Position numbers and translations under genes: made by a program. The notes below the pieces were generated by a model, which was given only the letters and a program-made list of their open reading frames with translations, was not told the DNA's origin and searched no databases. From NCBI GenBank assembly GCA_964387365.1, contig CAYLWP010000022.1, forward strand, positions 1-23,801: a stretch of DNA of 23,801 bases, given 5' to 3'. Position 1 is the first letter of the stretch, and every line of letters begins with the position of its first letter. Shown here in pieces: positions 14,197 to 22,807 of this stretch. Source of the stretch: COE1 sp964387365 (GTDB lineage: Bacteria > Bacillota > Clostridia > Lachnospirales > Lachnospiraceae).

Positions 14197-14562
14197 ATGC
14201 TTTTAACAACGACATCTAACAGGTTTGACTCAATAGTTCAGTTAATTACCGTAATACTCATATTTATATTTGTTCTGGCGATTACATATTTTACAACGAA
14301 GTTTACCGCAGGACTCCAGAAGGGGCGGATGATAAGCCCCAATATGGAGAGTGTGGAAACCTTCCGGATCGCTCAGAACAAATATATACAAATAGTAAGA
14401 GTTGGCGAAAAATATTATTCCATAGTGGTTTGCAAAGATACTGTCACATTGCTTGGGGAAGTCTCCAAGGACGAGATAGAGTTGCAGGAATCACAGCTTG
14501 GAACGACTATGAGTTTTAAAGAAATTTTGGATAAGGCAAAAAATTTGACACAGAAGAAGTAG
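14197..14562 (+). CDS. fliO: Flagellar biosynthesis protein FliO (FliZ in Bacillus)
   Basis: FliO is a small membrane protein that helps assemble the FliP ring of the export gate. The 121 residues have one membrane segment (about 16-34, QLITVILIFIFVLAITYFT) and a cytoplasmic domain with the usual MESVETFRIAQNKYIQIVRVGEKYYSIVV-like strand pattern (quoted in part: NKYIQIVRVGEKYY). It ends in a basic helix. The family is weakly conserved, but position just before fliP and topology support it well. The gap to cheY is 6 bases and the ribosome site is poor, so translation may depend on cheY. Confidence 0.88.
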   Translation: MLLTTTSNRFDSIVQLITVILIFIFVLAITYFTTKFTAGLQKGRMISPNMESVETFRIAQNKYIQIVRVGEKYYSIVVCKDTVTLLGEVSKDEIELQESQLGTTMSFKEILDKAKNLTQKK

Positions 14563-14571
14563 GCGAAATTT

Positions 14572-15462
14572 ATGAAAAAACAAGTAATTCGTGACAAGGT
14601 GAAAACCTTCCTGTACATGCTCTGTATGATACTGGTTCTCTGGGGCGCAGATACGACTTTGGTCCATGCGACAGGCAGTGACGAAGTGGTGGCAGATGCG
14701 ATTCTGTCGAACGAGCCGATTGACGAGGACAGGACAACGATTAACGATCCGGGTACGGCCGAGACAGGAGAAGATTTAAAGGAATTAAATATAGCTAATA
14801 ATCTTACCATTACTTATGATAATGGGAATGGAGAATTATCAGGAACGTTAAGAATCATGCTGATTCTTACACTGATTTCGTTAGCACCGATTCTTCTGGT
14901 AACAATAACATCCTTTACCAGAATCCTGATTGTACTTCATTTTACAAGACAGGCACTGAATACAACAACAGCACCGCCGAATCAGATATTGATTGCAATT
15001 TCGCTGTTCCTGACTTTTTTCATTATGCAGCCTACGTTAACTCAGGTTTACGAAGAGGCGATTGTTCCGTTTGAAGCCGAAGAGATTCAGACTGAGGAAG
15101 CCTTCGAGATAGCAATGGAGCCGATGAGAGAATTCATGGCGAAACAGACGCAGGTGAAGGATGTGGATGCATTCATGCAGATTGCAGACCTTACCTGGGA
15201 TGGTACAAACTGGAATGATGTACCGACCTCGGTACTGATACCAAGCTTTATCATCAGTGAATTGAGAACAGCATTTATTATCGGATTCATGATTTATGTA
15301 CCGTTTATCGTAATCGACATGGTAGTAGCAAGCGTACTTATGAGTATGGGTATGATGATGTTACCGCCGACAACGATTTCCCTGCCGTTTAAGATTTTAT
15401 TATTTGTTCTTGCTGACGGCTGGAACCTGGTAATTGTAAATCTGGTACGAACGTTTTACTAG
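14572..15462 (+). CDS. fliP: Flagellar export gate protein FliP
   Basis: FliP forms the core of the membrane export gate with FliQ and FliR. The 296 residues start with a signal peptide (basic MKKQVIRDKVK, hydrophobic LYMLCMILVLWG, likely cleavage near VHA at about 33), as in many FliP proteins. The family blocks follow: ISLAPILLVTITSFTRILIV, LNTTTAPPNQILIAISLFLT and FFIMQPT. A hairpin region and the final membrane segments follow (PSFIISELRTAFIIGFMIYV, MGMMMLPPTTISLPFKI). An acidic spacer at about 45-80 before the first core helix is long but not unusual in Clostridia. fliQ follows after 14 bases. Confidence 0.96.
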   Translation: MKKQVIRDKVKTFLYMLCMILVLWGADTTLVHATGSDEVVADAILSNEPIDEDRTTINDPGTAETGEDLKELNIANNLTITYDNGNGELSGTLRIMLILTLISLAPILLVTITSFTRILIVLHFTRQALNTTTAPPNQILIAISLFLTFFIMQPTLTQVYEEAIVPFEAEEIQTEEAFEIAMEPMREFMAKQTQVKDVDAFMQIADLTWDGTNWNDVPTSVLIPSFIISELRTAFIIGFMIYVPFIVIDMVVASVLMSMGMMMLPPTTISLPFKILLFVLADGWNLVIVNLVRTFY

Positions 15463-15476
15463 AAAGGCGGTAGCAG

Positions 15477-15746
15477 ATGAGTGTAGATATGGTTATTGAT
15501 ATGATGCGTGATGCACTGTTTCTGGTATTAAAAACAGCTGCGCCGCCTCTCATAGTATCTCTGGTAATTGGTTTAATCGTCAGTATCTTTCAGACAGTGA
15601 CCTCCATTCAGGAGCAGACACTGACCTTTGTACCAAAGATGGTGGGAATGTTTCTTACCTTAGTGCTGATAGGGCATTGGATGTTAAATGAGATGACAAC
15701 CTTCATGGAAACTCTGTGGACGAACTTCTCATTATACATTCGTTAA
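15477..15746 (+). CDS. fliQ: Flagellar export gate protein FliQ
   Basis: FliQ packs around FliP and FliR in the export gate. The 89 residues are the family's usual size, with two membrane segments (about 17-38 and 52-72). The family motifs are seen: MRDALFLVLKTAAPPLIVSL, VSIFQTVTSIQEQTLTFVPK and a closing amphipathic helix. The ATG follows an AAAGGCGGT ribosome site 14 bases after fliP. The order fliP-fliQ-fliR is conserved across flagellated bacteria. Confidence 0.95.
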   Translation: MSVDMVIDMMRDALFLVLKTAAPPLIVSLVIGLIVSIFQTVTSIQEQTLTFVPKMVGMFLTLVLIGHWMLNEMTTFMETLWTNFSLYIR

Positions 15747-15774
15747 ATAATCGGAAAGGAGCTTTTGTTGCTTC

Positions 15775-16557
15775 ATGGTAGACTTATCTTTTCCGGTGCA
15801 GGAACTGGAGTATTTCCTGCTTGTGTTTGCAAGAATTGCAAGCTTTGTATTTGTAGCTCCGTTCTTTAGTCAGAGTGGAGTTCCTAATAACGTAAAAATT
15901 GGATTAAGTGTGTTCATGGCCTATGTGATGTATGCATTCATTCAACCACACGTATATCCGGAATACAACAGCGTATTTGGTTATAGTGTCATCGTCGTGA
16001 AGGAAGTCGCAGTAGGTCTGTTCCTGGGGGCAGGAGCTCAGCTGTGTACTTCCATTGTTTTGTTTGCGGGAAGAATCATAGATATGGAAATCGGTTTATC
16101 CATGGCAAATGTATTTGACCCGACAACGAATCAGCAGACGTCAATTACCGGTTTGCTGTTACAGTACGGAGTGATGCTGATTATGTACACAACAGGGTTA
16201 CACAGATTTCTGTTGAAGGCTCTGCAGGAAACCTTTATCTTAATTCCGATTAATGGCGCGGTATTCAATACAGATAAGCTTTTAACAACGGTAATTGGTT
16301 TCCTGACGGATTACATAGTCATAGGCTTTCGAATCTGTTTGCCGGTTTTTGCCAGTATGCTATTGATGAATATTGTGCTTGGACTTCTGGCCAAGCTTGC
16401 ACCACAGATGAACATGTTCTCTGTAGGTATCCAATTGAAATTATTAGTCGGACTTGGTGTATTATTCTTAACAATTGGAATGCTGCCGAATATCTGTAAC
16501 TTCATCACAAATCAGATGCAGCAGATGATGGTAGAAATTGTGGAGGGCATGATGTGA
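15775..16557 (+). CDS. fliR: Flagellar export gate protein FliR
   Basis: FliR completes the FliPQR gate and contacts FlhB. The 260 residues are largely hydrophobic with about six membrane segments. Family motifs include FLLVFARIASFVFVAPFFSQ, VPNNVKIGLSVFMA, GLFLGAGAQL and the LSMANVFDPTTNQQTSIT block, then LAKLAPQMNMFSVGIQLK near the C-terminus. The only usable start is ATG 15775; its AAAGGAG ribosome site is 13 bases away, which is long, so expression may be lower than that of its neighbours. The last codons overlap the flhB GTG start by 4 bases (GTGA). Confidence 0.95.
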   Translation: MVDLSFPVQELEYFLLVFARIASFVFVAPFFSQSGVPNNVKIGLSVFMAYVMYAFIQPHVYPEYNSVFGYSVIVVKEVAVGLFLGAGAQLCTSIVLFAGRIIDMEIGLSMANVFDPTTNQQTSITGLLLQYGVMLIMYTTGLHRFLLKALQETFILIPINGAVFNTDKLLTTVIGFLTDYIVIGFRICLPVFASMLLMNIVLGLLAKLAPQMNMFSVGIQLKLLVGLGVLFLTIGMLPNICNFITNQMQQMMVEIVEGMM

Positions 16558-17666
16558 TTCTGGAGTTAGATTTACAGTTCTTCGCAGCAGAAGGACCGGG
16601 CGGTGAAAAGACAGAAGAACCTACCGCCAAAAAGAAAGAAGACACCCGTAAGGATGGTAAGGTAGCAAAAAGTAGGGAGCTGTCCGCGGGAGTAGAGCTG
16701 ATTGCTTTGTTTCTGATTTTAAAGTTCTGGGTCGGAAATCTGGGGACGCAGTTTTTGGATGTGTTTACCTCGATTTATGAAAGATTTCCGGATTACACGA
16801 CTTATTGGGAAGGAAGCATAGTAAAAGAGGATTACAGTATTTTATTTACGTCAATATATCTTGATATATTGCTTATGTTATTACCGTTTTTTGCCGTTGG
16901 CGTAGTAATCGCCTTTGTGGTAAATATGATGCAGTTTAAGTTCCAGATTTCAACCAAACCGTTACAGCCGAAGTTCAGTAAGATGAACCCGATTAGCGGT
17001 ATGAAGCGTCTCTTTTCCGGAGAAAAGCTGATGGAGCTGTTGAAATCCGTCTTAAAGGTGCTGCTGATCGGATATCTTGTCTACGACACCATCAAGGGAG
17101 ACTGGGTATATCTCTTTCAGTTTTATGAGATGCCACTGTATCAGGCAATTGAATTAATCGGTGATATCATTATCAACTTGGGATTGAAAATATCACTTTT
17201 CTTTCTGGTCATTGCTTTTGCGGACTTTGCATATCAGAAGTATAAGTTCCATCAGGATATCAAGATGACAAAGCAGGAAGTAAAGGATGAATATAAAAAT
17301 GCAGAAGGAGATCCGCAGGTAAAGGGTAAAATCAGGCAGAAGATGCGAGAAGCATCCCAGCGCAGTATGATGAAGGATTTGAAAACCGCGGATGTAGTTA
17401 TTACTAATCCAACTCACTTTGCAGTTGCCATTAAGTACTCACCGGAGGAGCATGCCGCACCGTATGTTGTGGCAAAGGGTGTTGACTATCTGGCGCAGAA
17501 GATTAAGGCAGAGGCGAGGGAAAACAACATTGAAATTGTGGAGAACAAGCCACTTGCCAGAATGTTGTATGCAAATGTTGAGATTGGTCAGGAAGTACCG
17601 CCGGAGCTGTATCAGGCGGTAGCGGAAGTGCTTGCTTTCGTATATAAGATGCAGGGGAAACTGTAA
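16554..17666 (+). CDS. flhB: Flagellar export switch protein FlhB
   Basis: FlhB is the membrane and cytoplasmic component that changes export specificity from hook to filament after contact with FliK. Start is GTG 16554 within the end of fliR, 7 bases after GGAGG, giving (M)ILELDLQFFAAEGPGGEKTEEPT; LQFFA and EKTE.PT.KK are the family's opening. Four membrane segments lie between about 40 and 230. The cytoplasmic domain has the self-cleavage motif Asn285-Pro-Thr-His (ITNPTHFAVAIKY) and the downstream GVDYLAQKIKAEARENNIEI and PLARMLY blocks. The 370-residue length is normal, and the catalytic Asn is intact. Confidence 0.97.
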   Translation: MILELDLQFFAAEGPGGEKTEEPTAKKKEDTRKDGKVAKSRELSAGVELIALFLILKFWVGNLGTQFLDVFTSIYERFPDYTTYWEGSIVKEDYSILFTSIYLDILLMLLPFFAVGVVIAFVVNMMQFKFQISTKPLQPKFSKMNPISGMKRLFSGEKLMELLKSVLKVLLIGYLVYDTIKGDWVYLFQFYEMPLYQAIELIGDIIINLGLKISLFFLVIAFADFAYQKYKFHQDIKMTKQEVKDEYKNAEGDPQVKGKIRQKMREASQRSMMKDLKTADVVITNPTHFAVAIKYSPEEHAAPYVVAKGVDYLAQKIKAEARENNIEIVENKPLARMLYANVEIGQEVPPELYQAVAEVLAFVYKMQGKL

Positions 17667-17690
17667 AGTACGATAAAGGGGAGACAGCAA

Positions 17691-19724
17691 ATGAAGAAGC
17701 AGGATTTAGGAGTCGCACTGTACTTACTCGCAGCGATTATTATGATGATTGTACCAATCAGCAATACGCTGCTCGATGTACTGCTTGCGTTTAATATGGC
17801 TCTTGCATTTACCATTTTATTTGGCACAATGTTTGCCAAGGAAGTTCTGGATATGTCATTTTATCCAACCATATTATTGTTCACCACAATTTTCAGAATT
17901 GCGTTGAACATATCTTCAACAAGATTAATTCTAACAACCGGTGACCCGGGTAACGTCGTTGAAACCTTCGGTGATTTCGTTGGCGGCGGTGACCTCGTTG
18001 TCGGTACTGTTGTATTTATCATCCTGATTCTTGTTCAGTTCATCGTTATCAATAAGGGTTCTGAACGAGTTGCAGAAGTAACAGCGAGATTTACTCTGGA
18101 TGCTTTGCCCGGTAAGCAGATGGCAATTGATGCCGACCTTAACACAGGCTCCATCACAGATGCACAGGCAAAGGAAAGACGTCAGAAGCTGCAGGACGAG
18201 GCAAGCTTTTTCGGTTCCATGGACGGTGCTGTTAAGTATGTAAAGGGAGATGCAACAGCAGGTCTTGTTATTACAGGCGTAAACGTAATCGGCGGTATCA
18301 TCATGGGTGTGCTCCGACAGAACATGGACATCGGCGCAGCACTTGATAAGTACGTTGTTCTTACCATCGGTGACGGTCTTGTAAGTCAGATTCCCTCACT
18401 TTTAATTTCATTATCGACAGGTATCCTGGTAACCAAGGGTTCCAAGGAAGCAGACTTTGGTACTGTACTGGTGTCACAGCTCTTTGGTCTCCCTAAGGTA
18501 TTATATCTGGTAGGCGGGGTTTTGATGGTACTTGGTATTGTAACACCGTTAAATCCATTGATTTTCGTGACCCTGGGTGCTATTTTCATCATCTGCGGAA
18601 GATTGATTGCCAATACGCTTGAAACTGCTCAGATTGAAGCGATGGCGGATACCGAGGAGGAATCGGCAGAGGAAATCAGAAGACCGGAAAATGTCAATTC
18701 TCTTTTACAGGTTGACCCGATTGAACTAGAATTCGGCTACGGTATTATCCCACTGGCTGATGTCAACCAGGGCGGTGACTTACTTGACCGAGTTGTTATG
18801 ATTCGTAGACAGATAGCCTTAGAGCTTGGTACGGTCGTTCCGATTATCCGATTACGCGATAACATTCAGTTAAATCCGAATCAGTACATTATTAAGATAA
18901 AGGGCATACAGGTAAGCGAAGGCGAGATTTTATTCGACCATTATATGGCAATGAATCCGGGCTTCGTAGAGGAAGAGATATCCGGTATCCCGACCTTCGA
19001 GCCATCCTTCCATCTGCCGGCCATCTGGATTACGGAAAGCCAGAGAGAGCGTGCAGAGAGCGTTGGCTATACCGTAGTAGACCCGCCTTCTATCATTGCA
19101 ACACATTTAACAGAGATTATCAGACAGTACCTGGCTGATTTGCTTACAAGACAGGATGTACAGAATCTTGTCAACAACGTCAAGGAATCCAATCCATCCC
19201 TTGTGGAAGAGCTCGTACCGAAGCTGCTTGGACTTGGTGATATCCAGAAGGTATTACAGAACCTGCTCAAGGAAGGTATTTCCGTAAGAGATCTGGTAAC
19301 CATCTTTGAAACCCTGGCAGACCATGCAGCAGCAACAAGAGATACGGATATCCTTACAGAATATGTTCGACAGAGCCTGAAGAGGGCGATATCCAATAAA
19401 TACTTCCCGACTAACGAAACGACCAGTGTGGTAACCTTAGATCCGCAGCTGGAGCAGGAGATTATGGGAAGTGTGAAACAGACAGAGCAGGGTGCATACC
19501 TGACGCTCGACCCGGATAAGACCAAATCAATCATGGCTTCTGTGGAAACGGAGGTAGGCAAGCTTGAAAAGCTTGGCAAGAATCCAATCGTAATAACCTC
19601 ACCGATTGTCAGAATGTACTTCAAGAAGCTGACAGAGGATTATTACAAGGACCTGGTAGTCGTGTCATACAATGAAATTGACGCAAGTGTAGAATTACAA
19701 TCAGTAGGAATGGTGACGGCATAA
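17691..19724 (+). CDS. flhA: Flagellar export gate protein FlhA
   Basis: FlhA forms a nonamer ring that docks chaperone-substrate pairs and uses the proton gradient for export. Of 677 residues, the N-terminal half (about 1-315) has some eight membrane segments with the family signature region: FRIALNISSTRLIL, GSERVAEVTARFTLDALPGK, QMAIDADLNTGSI and EASFFGSMDGAVKYVKGD. The C-terminal half is the soluble docking domain (GYGIIPLADVNQGGDLLDRV, IQLNPNQYIIKIKG, and a FEPSFHLPAIWI stretch). It is complete and highly conserved. The ribosome site is AAAGGGGAG. The stop overlaps the flhF start by one base. Confidence 0.98.
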   Translation: MKKQDLGVALYLLAAIIMMIVPISNTLLDVLLAFNMALAFTILFGTMFAKEVLDMSFYPTILLFTTIFRIALNISSTRLILTTGDPGNVVETFGDFVGGGDLVVGTVVFIILILVQFIVINKGSERVAEVTARFTLDALPGKQMAIDADLNTGSITDAQAKERRQKLQDEASFFGSMDGAVKYVKGDATAGLVITGVNVIGGIIMGVLRQNMDIGAALDKYVVLTIGDGLVSQIPSLLISLSTGILVTKGSKEADFGTVLVSQLFGLPKVLYLVGGVLMVLGIVTPLNPLIFVTLGAIFIICGRLIANTLETAQIEAMADTEEESAEEIRRPENVNSLLQVDPIELEFGYGIIPLADVNQGGDLLDRVVMIRRQIALELGTVVPIIRLRDNIQLNPNQYIIKIKGIQVSEGEILFDHYMAMNPGFVEEEISGIPTFEPSFHLPAIWITESQRERAESVGYTVVDPPSIIATHLTEIIRQYLADLLTRQDVQNLVNNVKESNPSLVEELVPKLLGLGDIQKVLQNLLKEGISVRDLVTIFETLADHAAATRDTDILTEYVRQSLKRAISNKYFPTNETTSVVTLDPQLEQEIMGSVKQTEQGAYLTLDPDKTKSIMASVETEVGKLEKLGKNPIVITSPIVRMYFKKLTEDYYKDLVVVSYNEIDASVELQSVGMVTA

Positions 19725-21103
19725 TGATTATTAAGAAATTTCAAGGAAAAACAAAAGAAGAAGCACTGGAGTGCGCAAAGAAGGAACTCGGCGAAGGCAT
19801 TGTAGAAATGAATGTCAAAACAGTAAAAGCAAAAGGATTGCTTGGCATCTTCAAGGGAGCAAAGGTTGAGGTAACCGTAGCAAAGGAAGAGGAAAGTGAA
19901 AAATACGGAATTGCCTCAAATAAGGTTTCCAAGGAGGCTGCAGACAGCGCGGTCGGAGGTCTGAATGCCGCCAAGATCATACCGATGAAGCAGCCGGCTA
20001 AGATTGCATCAGGACAGGGCGCAGGCGCCGTAATGGAGGATGCAAGAGCAATGGGTGAGACAGTGGCAGATGTACTTGCCGCTTTCCCACAGGCGATGAA
20101 GAAGACATCGTCTGCGGACGCATCAGAAAAGCAGCCGGAAAATAAAGAAGAGAAAGCAAAGCCGGAAGAAAAGGACAGCAGTAAGGGAAGTATTCTGGAA
20201 GAAAAGCTTGACAATCTGCAGAGTCTGTTAGAAAAGCAGCTCTCCCAGCAGGAAGAAAAGGCGGCGGCAGAGAGCGAAGAACAGAAAAAGGAAGAAGAAA
20301 ACCGTACAAGAGTAAACTTCTTAAGACTTCTGTATAACAAGATGATTGATAATGAGGTACATGAAAAGTACGCCAATGAAATCATTGATGAAATCGAAAA
20401 GAGTTGTAAGCAGGATGCAACCATGGATTATATGCTCTCTGATATTTATCAGAGAATGATTCTGAAGTTCGGTAAGCCATTTATGCTTGAGGAGGAAGAA
20501 AATGAGCCGAAGGTTCTCTTCTTTGTAGGACCAACCGGTGTTGGTAAGACAACAACCATAGCAAAGATTGCTTCATCCCTCAGGGTAGAGCAGAAAAAGA
20601 AGGTGGCACTGCTTACTTCCGATACCTATCGAATCGCAGCGGCAGAACAGCTCAGAACCTACGCCAATATTTTAGAGGTTCCGTTCAGAGTCGTATATAC
20701 CGTACAGGAGATTAGCGAGTCAATTGAAGATTTTAAGGAATATGATTATATTCTTGTTGATACAACAGGACACTCTCCGAATAACGAAGCGCAGAGAGAA
20801 AGCATGAGCGAGCTGATTAATTCGGTGGAAACCAATTCCAGAAAGGAAGTGTTCTTAGTATTATCAGCGGCAACAAAGTACAGAGATCTGATGAAGATTG
20901 CTGATACTTATAAAGAAATAGCAGATTATAAGCTTATTTTTACCAAGCTGGACGAAACGTCAACTCTGGGTAATATTTATAACTTGAAAATGTATACAGG
21001 AGCATCATTATCCTATGTTACATGTGGTCAAAACGTTCCCGATGATATTGCATACTTTAATCCACAGGCAACAGTAAAACAGCTTTTAGGTGGAAGAAAA
21101 TAA
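19724..21103 (+). CDS. flhF: Signal recognition particle-type GTPase FlhF
   Basis: FlhF is a GTPase related to Ffh and FtsY that sets where and how many flagella are built, with FlhG as its activator. Of 459 residues, the N-terminal Jag-like start (MIIKKFQGKTKEEALECAKKE) is followed by a long Lys/Glu/Ala-rich, poorly ordered B region (about 60-200), a helical N domain and the G domain. The P-loop is GPTGVGKTTTI from 269. LLTSDTYRIAAAEQL is the SRP-type insertion motif. The G3 motif reads DTTGHS at 346-351, where DTAGR is usual. TKLDETSTLGN is G4. Start overlaps the flhA stop (TAATG). The altered G3 is conservative, and the other motifs are intact. Confidence 0.95.
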   Translation: MIIKKFQGKTKEEALECAKKELGEGIVEMNVKTVKAKGLLGIFKGAKVEVTVAKEEESEKYGIASNKVSKEAADSAVGGLNAAKIIPMKQPAKIASGQGAGAVMEDARAMGETVADVLAAFPQAMKKTSSADASEKQPENKEEKAKPEEKDSSKGSILEEKLDNLQSLLEKQLSQQEEKAAAESEEQKKEEENRTRVNFLRLLYNKMIDNEVHEKYANEIIDEIEKSCKQDATMDYMLSDIYQRMILKFGKPFMLEEEENEPKVLFFVGPTGVGKTTTIAKIASSLRVEQKKKVALLTSDTYRIAAAEQLRTYANILEVPFRVVYTVQEISESIEDFKEYDYILVDTTGHSPNNEAQRESMSELINSVETNSRKEVFLVLSAATKYRDLMKIADTYKEIADYKLIFTKLDETSTLGNIYNLKMYTGASLSYVTCGQNVPDDIAYFNPQATVKQLLGGRK

Positions 21104-21124
21104 GTGTGAAAGGGGAGTAAACAT

Positions 21125-22012
21125 ATGATGGATCAGGCAGAACAGTTACGTAATGTCATTAAAATGAATCCGACTCCAAGACCGCGCGCAAGGGTAATTA
21201 CTGTTACCAGTGGTAAAGGCGGTGTAGGAAAATCCAATACATCCATTAATCTGGCATGCCAATTTAAGAAAATGGGACATAAGGTCATCATTCTGGATGC
21301 AGATTTTGGACTTGCAAATATTGAGATTATGTTTGGTACCGTACCAAAGCATAATCTGTGTGATTTGATTTACCAGGGAAAGAGTATCACGGATATCATT
21401 ACCTGGGGGCCAATGGATATCGGCTTTATCTCAGGCGGTTCAGGAATCAGCGGTATGTCGAACTTAAGTCAGGATTATCTGAACTATATTATCAGGAACC
21501 TCGTGAAGCTGGATGCAATTGCAGATATCATTATTATAGATACCGGTGCCGGAATTTCGGATGCCGTACTTGATTTTCTGGTAGCAAGCGGTGAAATACT
21601 CGTTGTGGCAACACCGGAGCCGACATCAATCACAGATTCTTATTCCTTATTAAAGGCATTGAACACGCATCCGAGATTTTCAAGAGAAGACTCGAAGATT
21701 AAGGTCATTGCCAATAAGGTAGGAACGGTTGAGGAAGGCGAGGTTATGTACAATAAGCTCAATTCCGTAGTGAACAGATATTTAAAGCTTCCGGTATCCT
21801 ATCTGGGTGCGATTCCGCAGGATTCCCGTCTGGAGGAGGCAGTAATGCAGCAGATGCCGGTAAGTATGCAGAGTCCGAATTCCAAGTCGGCAAAGGCATT
21901 TGAGAGAATGGCATATACACTGATGGATAAGGAATACGACAAATCACTTTCCAGACGCGGTATGGCAGCATTTTTCTCACATATCGTAGCCGGAAACAAA
22001 AAGATGGGGTAA
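21125..22012 (+). CDS. flhG: MinD-like ATPase FlhG (YlxH)
   Basis: FlhG is a MinD/ParA-type ATPase that stimulates FlhF and limits flagellar number. The N-terminal MDQAEQLRNVIK contains the DQAxxLR motif that activates FlhF. The deviant Walker A SGKGGVGKSN follows (residues 29-38, with Lys31 and Lys36). Further blocks are LDADFGLANIEIMFG, the IIIDTGAGISDAVLDFLVAS stretch, and TPEPTSITDSYSLLK. The C-terminal membrane-binding helix is plausible near the end (about 255-290). The 295 residues are normal. Two adjacent ATGs (21125, 21128) follow AGGGGAG; the first has the better spacing of 7 bases. Confidence 0.95.
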   Translation: MMDQAEQLRNVIKMNPTPRPRARVITVTSGKGGVGKSNTSINLACQFKKMGHKVIILDADFGLANIEIMFGTVPKHNLCDLIYQGKSITDIITWGPMDIGFISGGSGISGMSNLSQDYLNYIIRNLVKLDAIADIIIIDTGAGISDAVLDFLVASGEILVVATPEPTSITDSYSLLKALNTHPRFSREDSKIKVIANKVGTVEEGEVMYNKLNSVVNRYLKLPVSYLGAIPQDSRLEEAVMQQMPVSMQSPNSKSAKAFERMAYTLMDKEYDKSLSRRGMAAFFSHIVAGNKKMG

Positions 22013-22037
22013 ATAAGAGAAAGTCGAGGTTATTAAT

Positions 22038-22802
22038 ATGGGTGTTTTAGCAAAAAAGTTGGATCAGGAGGCTTCTATGGTTGAAAAGGTCATTTCACCG
22101 GGAGACAAGCTTGAAATGAAATCCGTACAGGAGGTAACCCTTCCGGACGGAACAGAGGGCATTAAGCTTTACAAGTCTACAGTTTACGATGTTTCGGAGG
22201 ATGGAAGGGTTTCCATCGTTATGCCGATGGAAAAGACAAAAATGGTACTGCTCCCGATTGAGGGTGAGTATGAGGTATGCTTTTTCTCCAACGGAGGAAT
22301 GTACAATGCCAATGTCAGAATCCTTGAGAGAGAAAAGATTAACAATACCTACGTTCTGATTACAGAGGTCGTTACGAATCTTCATAAGTTCCAGAGACGT
22401 GAGTATTACCGCTTTAACTGCATCGTGGAAATGATGGCAAAGGAGCTGGCCAAGGCAGAGGCGGAGGCCTTTGGAAAGCAGCTCGGCTATCTGGTATCGG
22501 AAGCAGATATGAAGAGAGGCGTTATTGTTGATATCAGCGGTGGCGGACTCAGATTCGTTTCCAGACATTCCTTTGAGGAAGGCACCATCCTGTATCTGAG
22601 ATTCAAGCTGTCAATCAACGACCAGGAAAAAGAATTCAGAGTGGCTGCCAAGATAGTTGTTTCACGGGAGATTGAGAAGCGCCAGGATGAGTATGAGAAC
22701 CGTGTAAAATTCCTTTATCTTGATAATATTACGCGTGAAGAAATTATTAAATATATTTTTGACGAGGATCGCAAAAATAGAAAAAATGGAAAAGGAAGAT
22801 AA
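22038..22802 (+). CDS. YcgR-type PilZ domain protein (probable cyclic-di-GMP effector)
   Basis: YcgR-type proteins bind cyclic-di-GMP and slow or stop flagellar motors. The 254 residues have an N-terminal YcgR-like barrel (about 15-110) and a PilZ domain (about 118-240) with both ligand motifs: RREYYR at 120-125 (RxxxR type) and DISGGG at 165-170 ([DN]xSxxG). The insert between them (about 132-155, Glu/Ala/Lys-rich) is a common variation. Start at 22038 has GAGGT 7 bases upstream. An ATG at 22077 with AGGAGG 5 bases upstream would give a protein 13 residues shorter, and either could be used. B. subtilis keeps its homologue YpfA elsewhere; here it sits in the operon before cheB. Confidence 0.9.
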   Translation: MGVLAKKLDQEASMVEKVISPGDKLEMKSVQEVTLPDGTEGIKLYKSTVYDVSEDGRVSIVMPMEKTKMVLLPIEGEYEVCFFSNGGMYNANVRILEREKINNTYVLITEVVTNLHKFQRREYYRFNCIVEMMAKELAKAEAEAFGKQLGYLVSEADMKRGVIVDISGGGLRFVSRHSFEEGTILYLRFKLSINDQEKEFRVAAKIVVSREIEKRQDEYENRVKFLYLDNITREEIIKYIFDEDRKNRKNGKGR

Positions 22803-22807
22803 AATGT

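Noticed and set aside
17822..17837. Sigma-54-like sequence TGGCACA-N4-TTGCC
   Set aside because: The spacing fits, but it is inside flhA codons (FGTMFAK), has no gene start downstream and no sign of an activator site, so chance is the simpler reading.
19741..20424. Antisense open frame of 227 codons opposite flhF
   Set aside because: It mirrors the Lys/Glu-rich flhF B region (giving Ser/Phe/Leu runs) and shows no protein family features.
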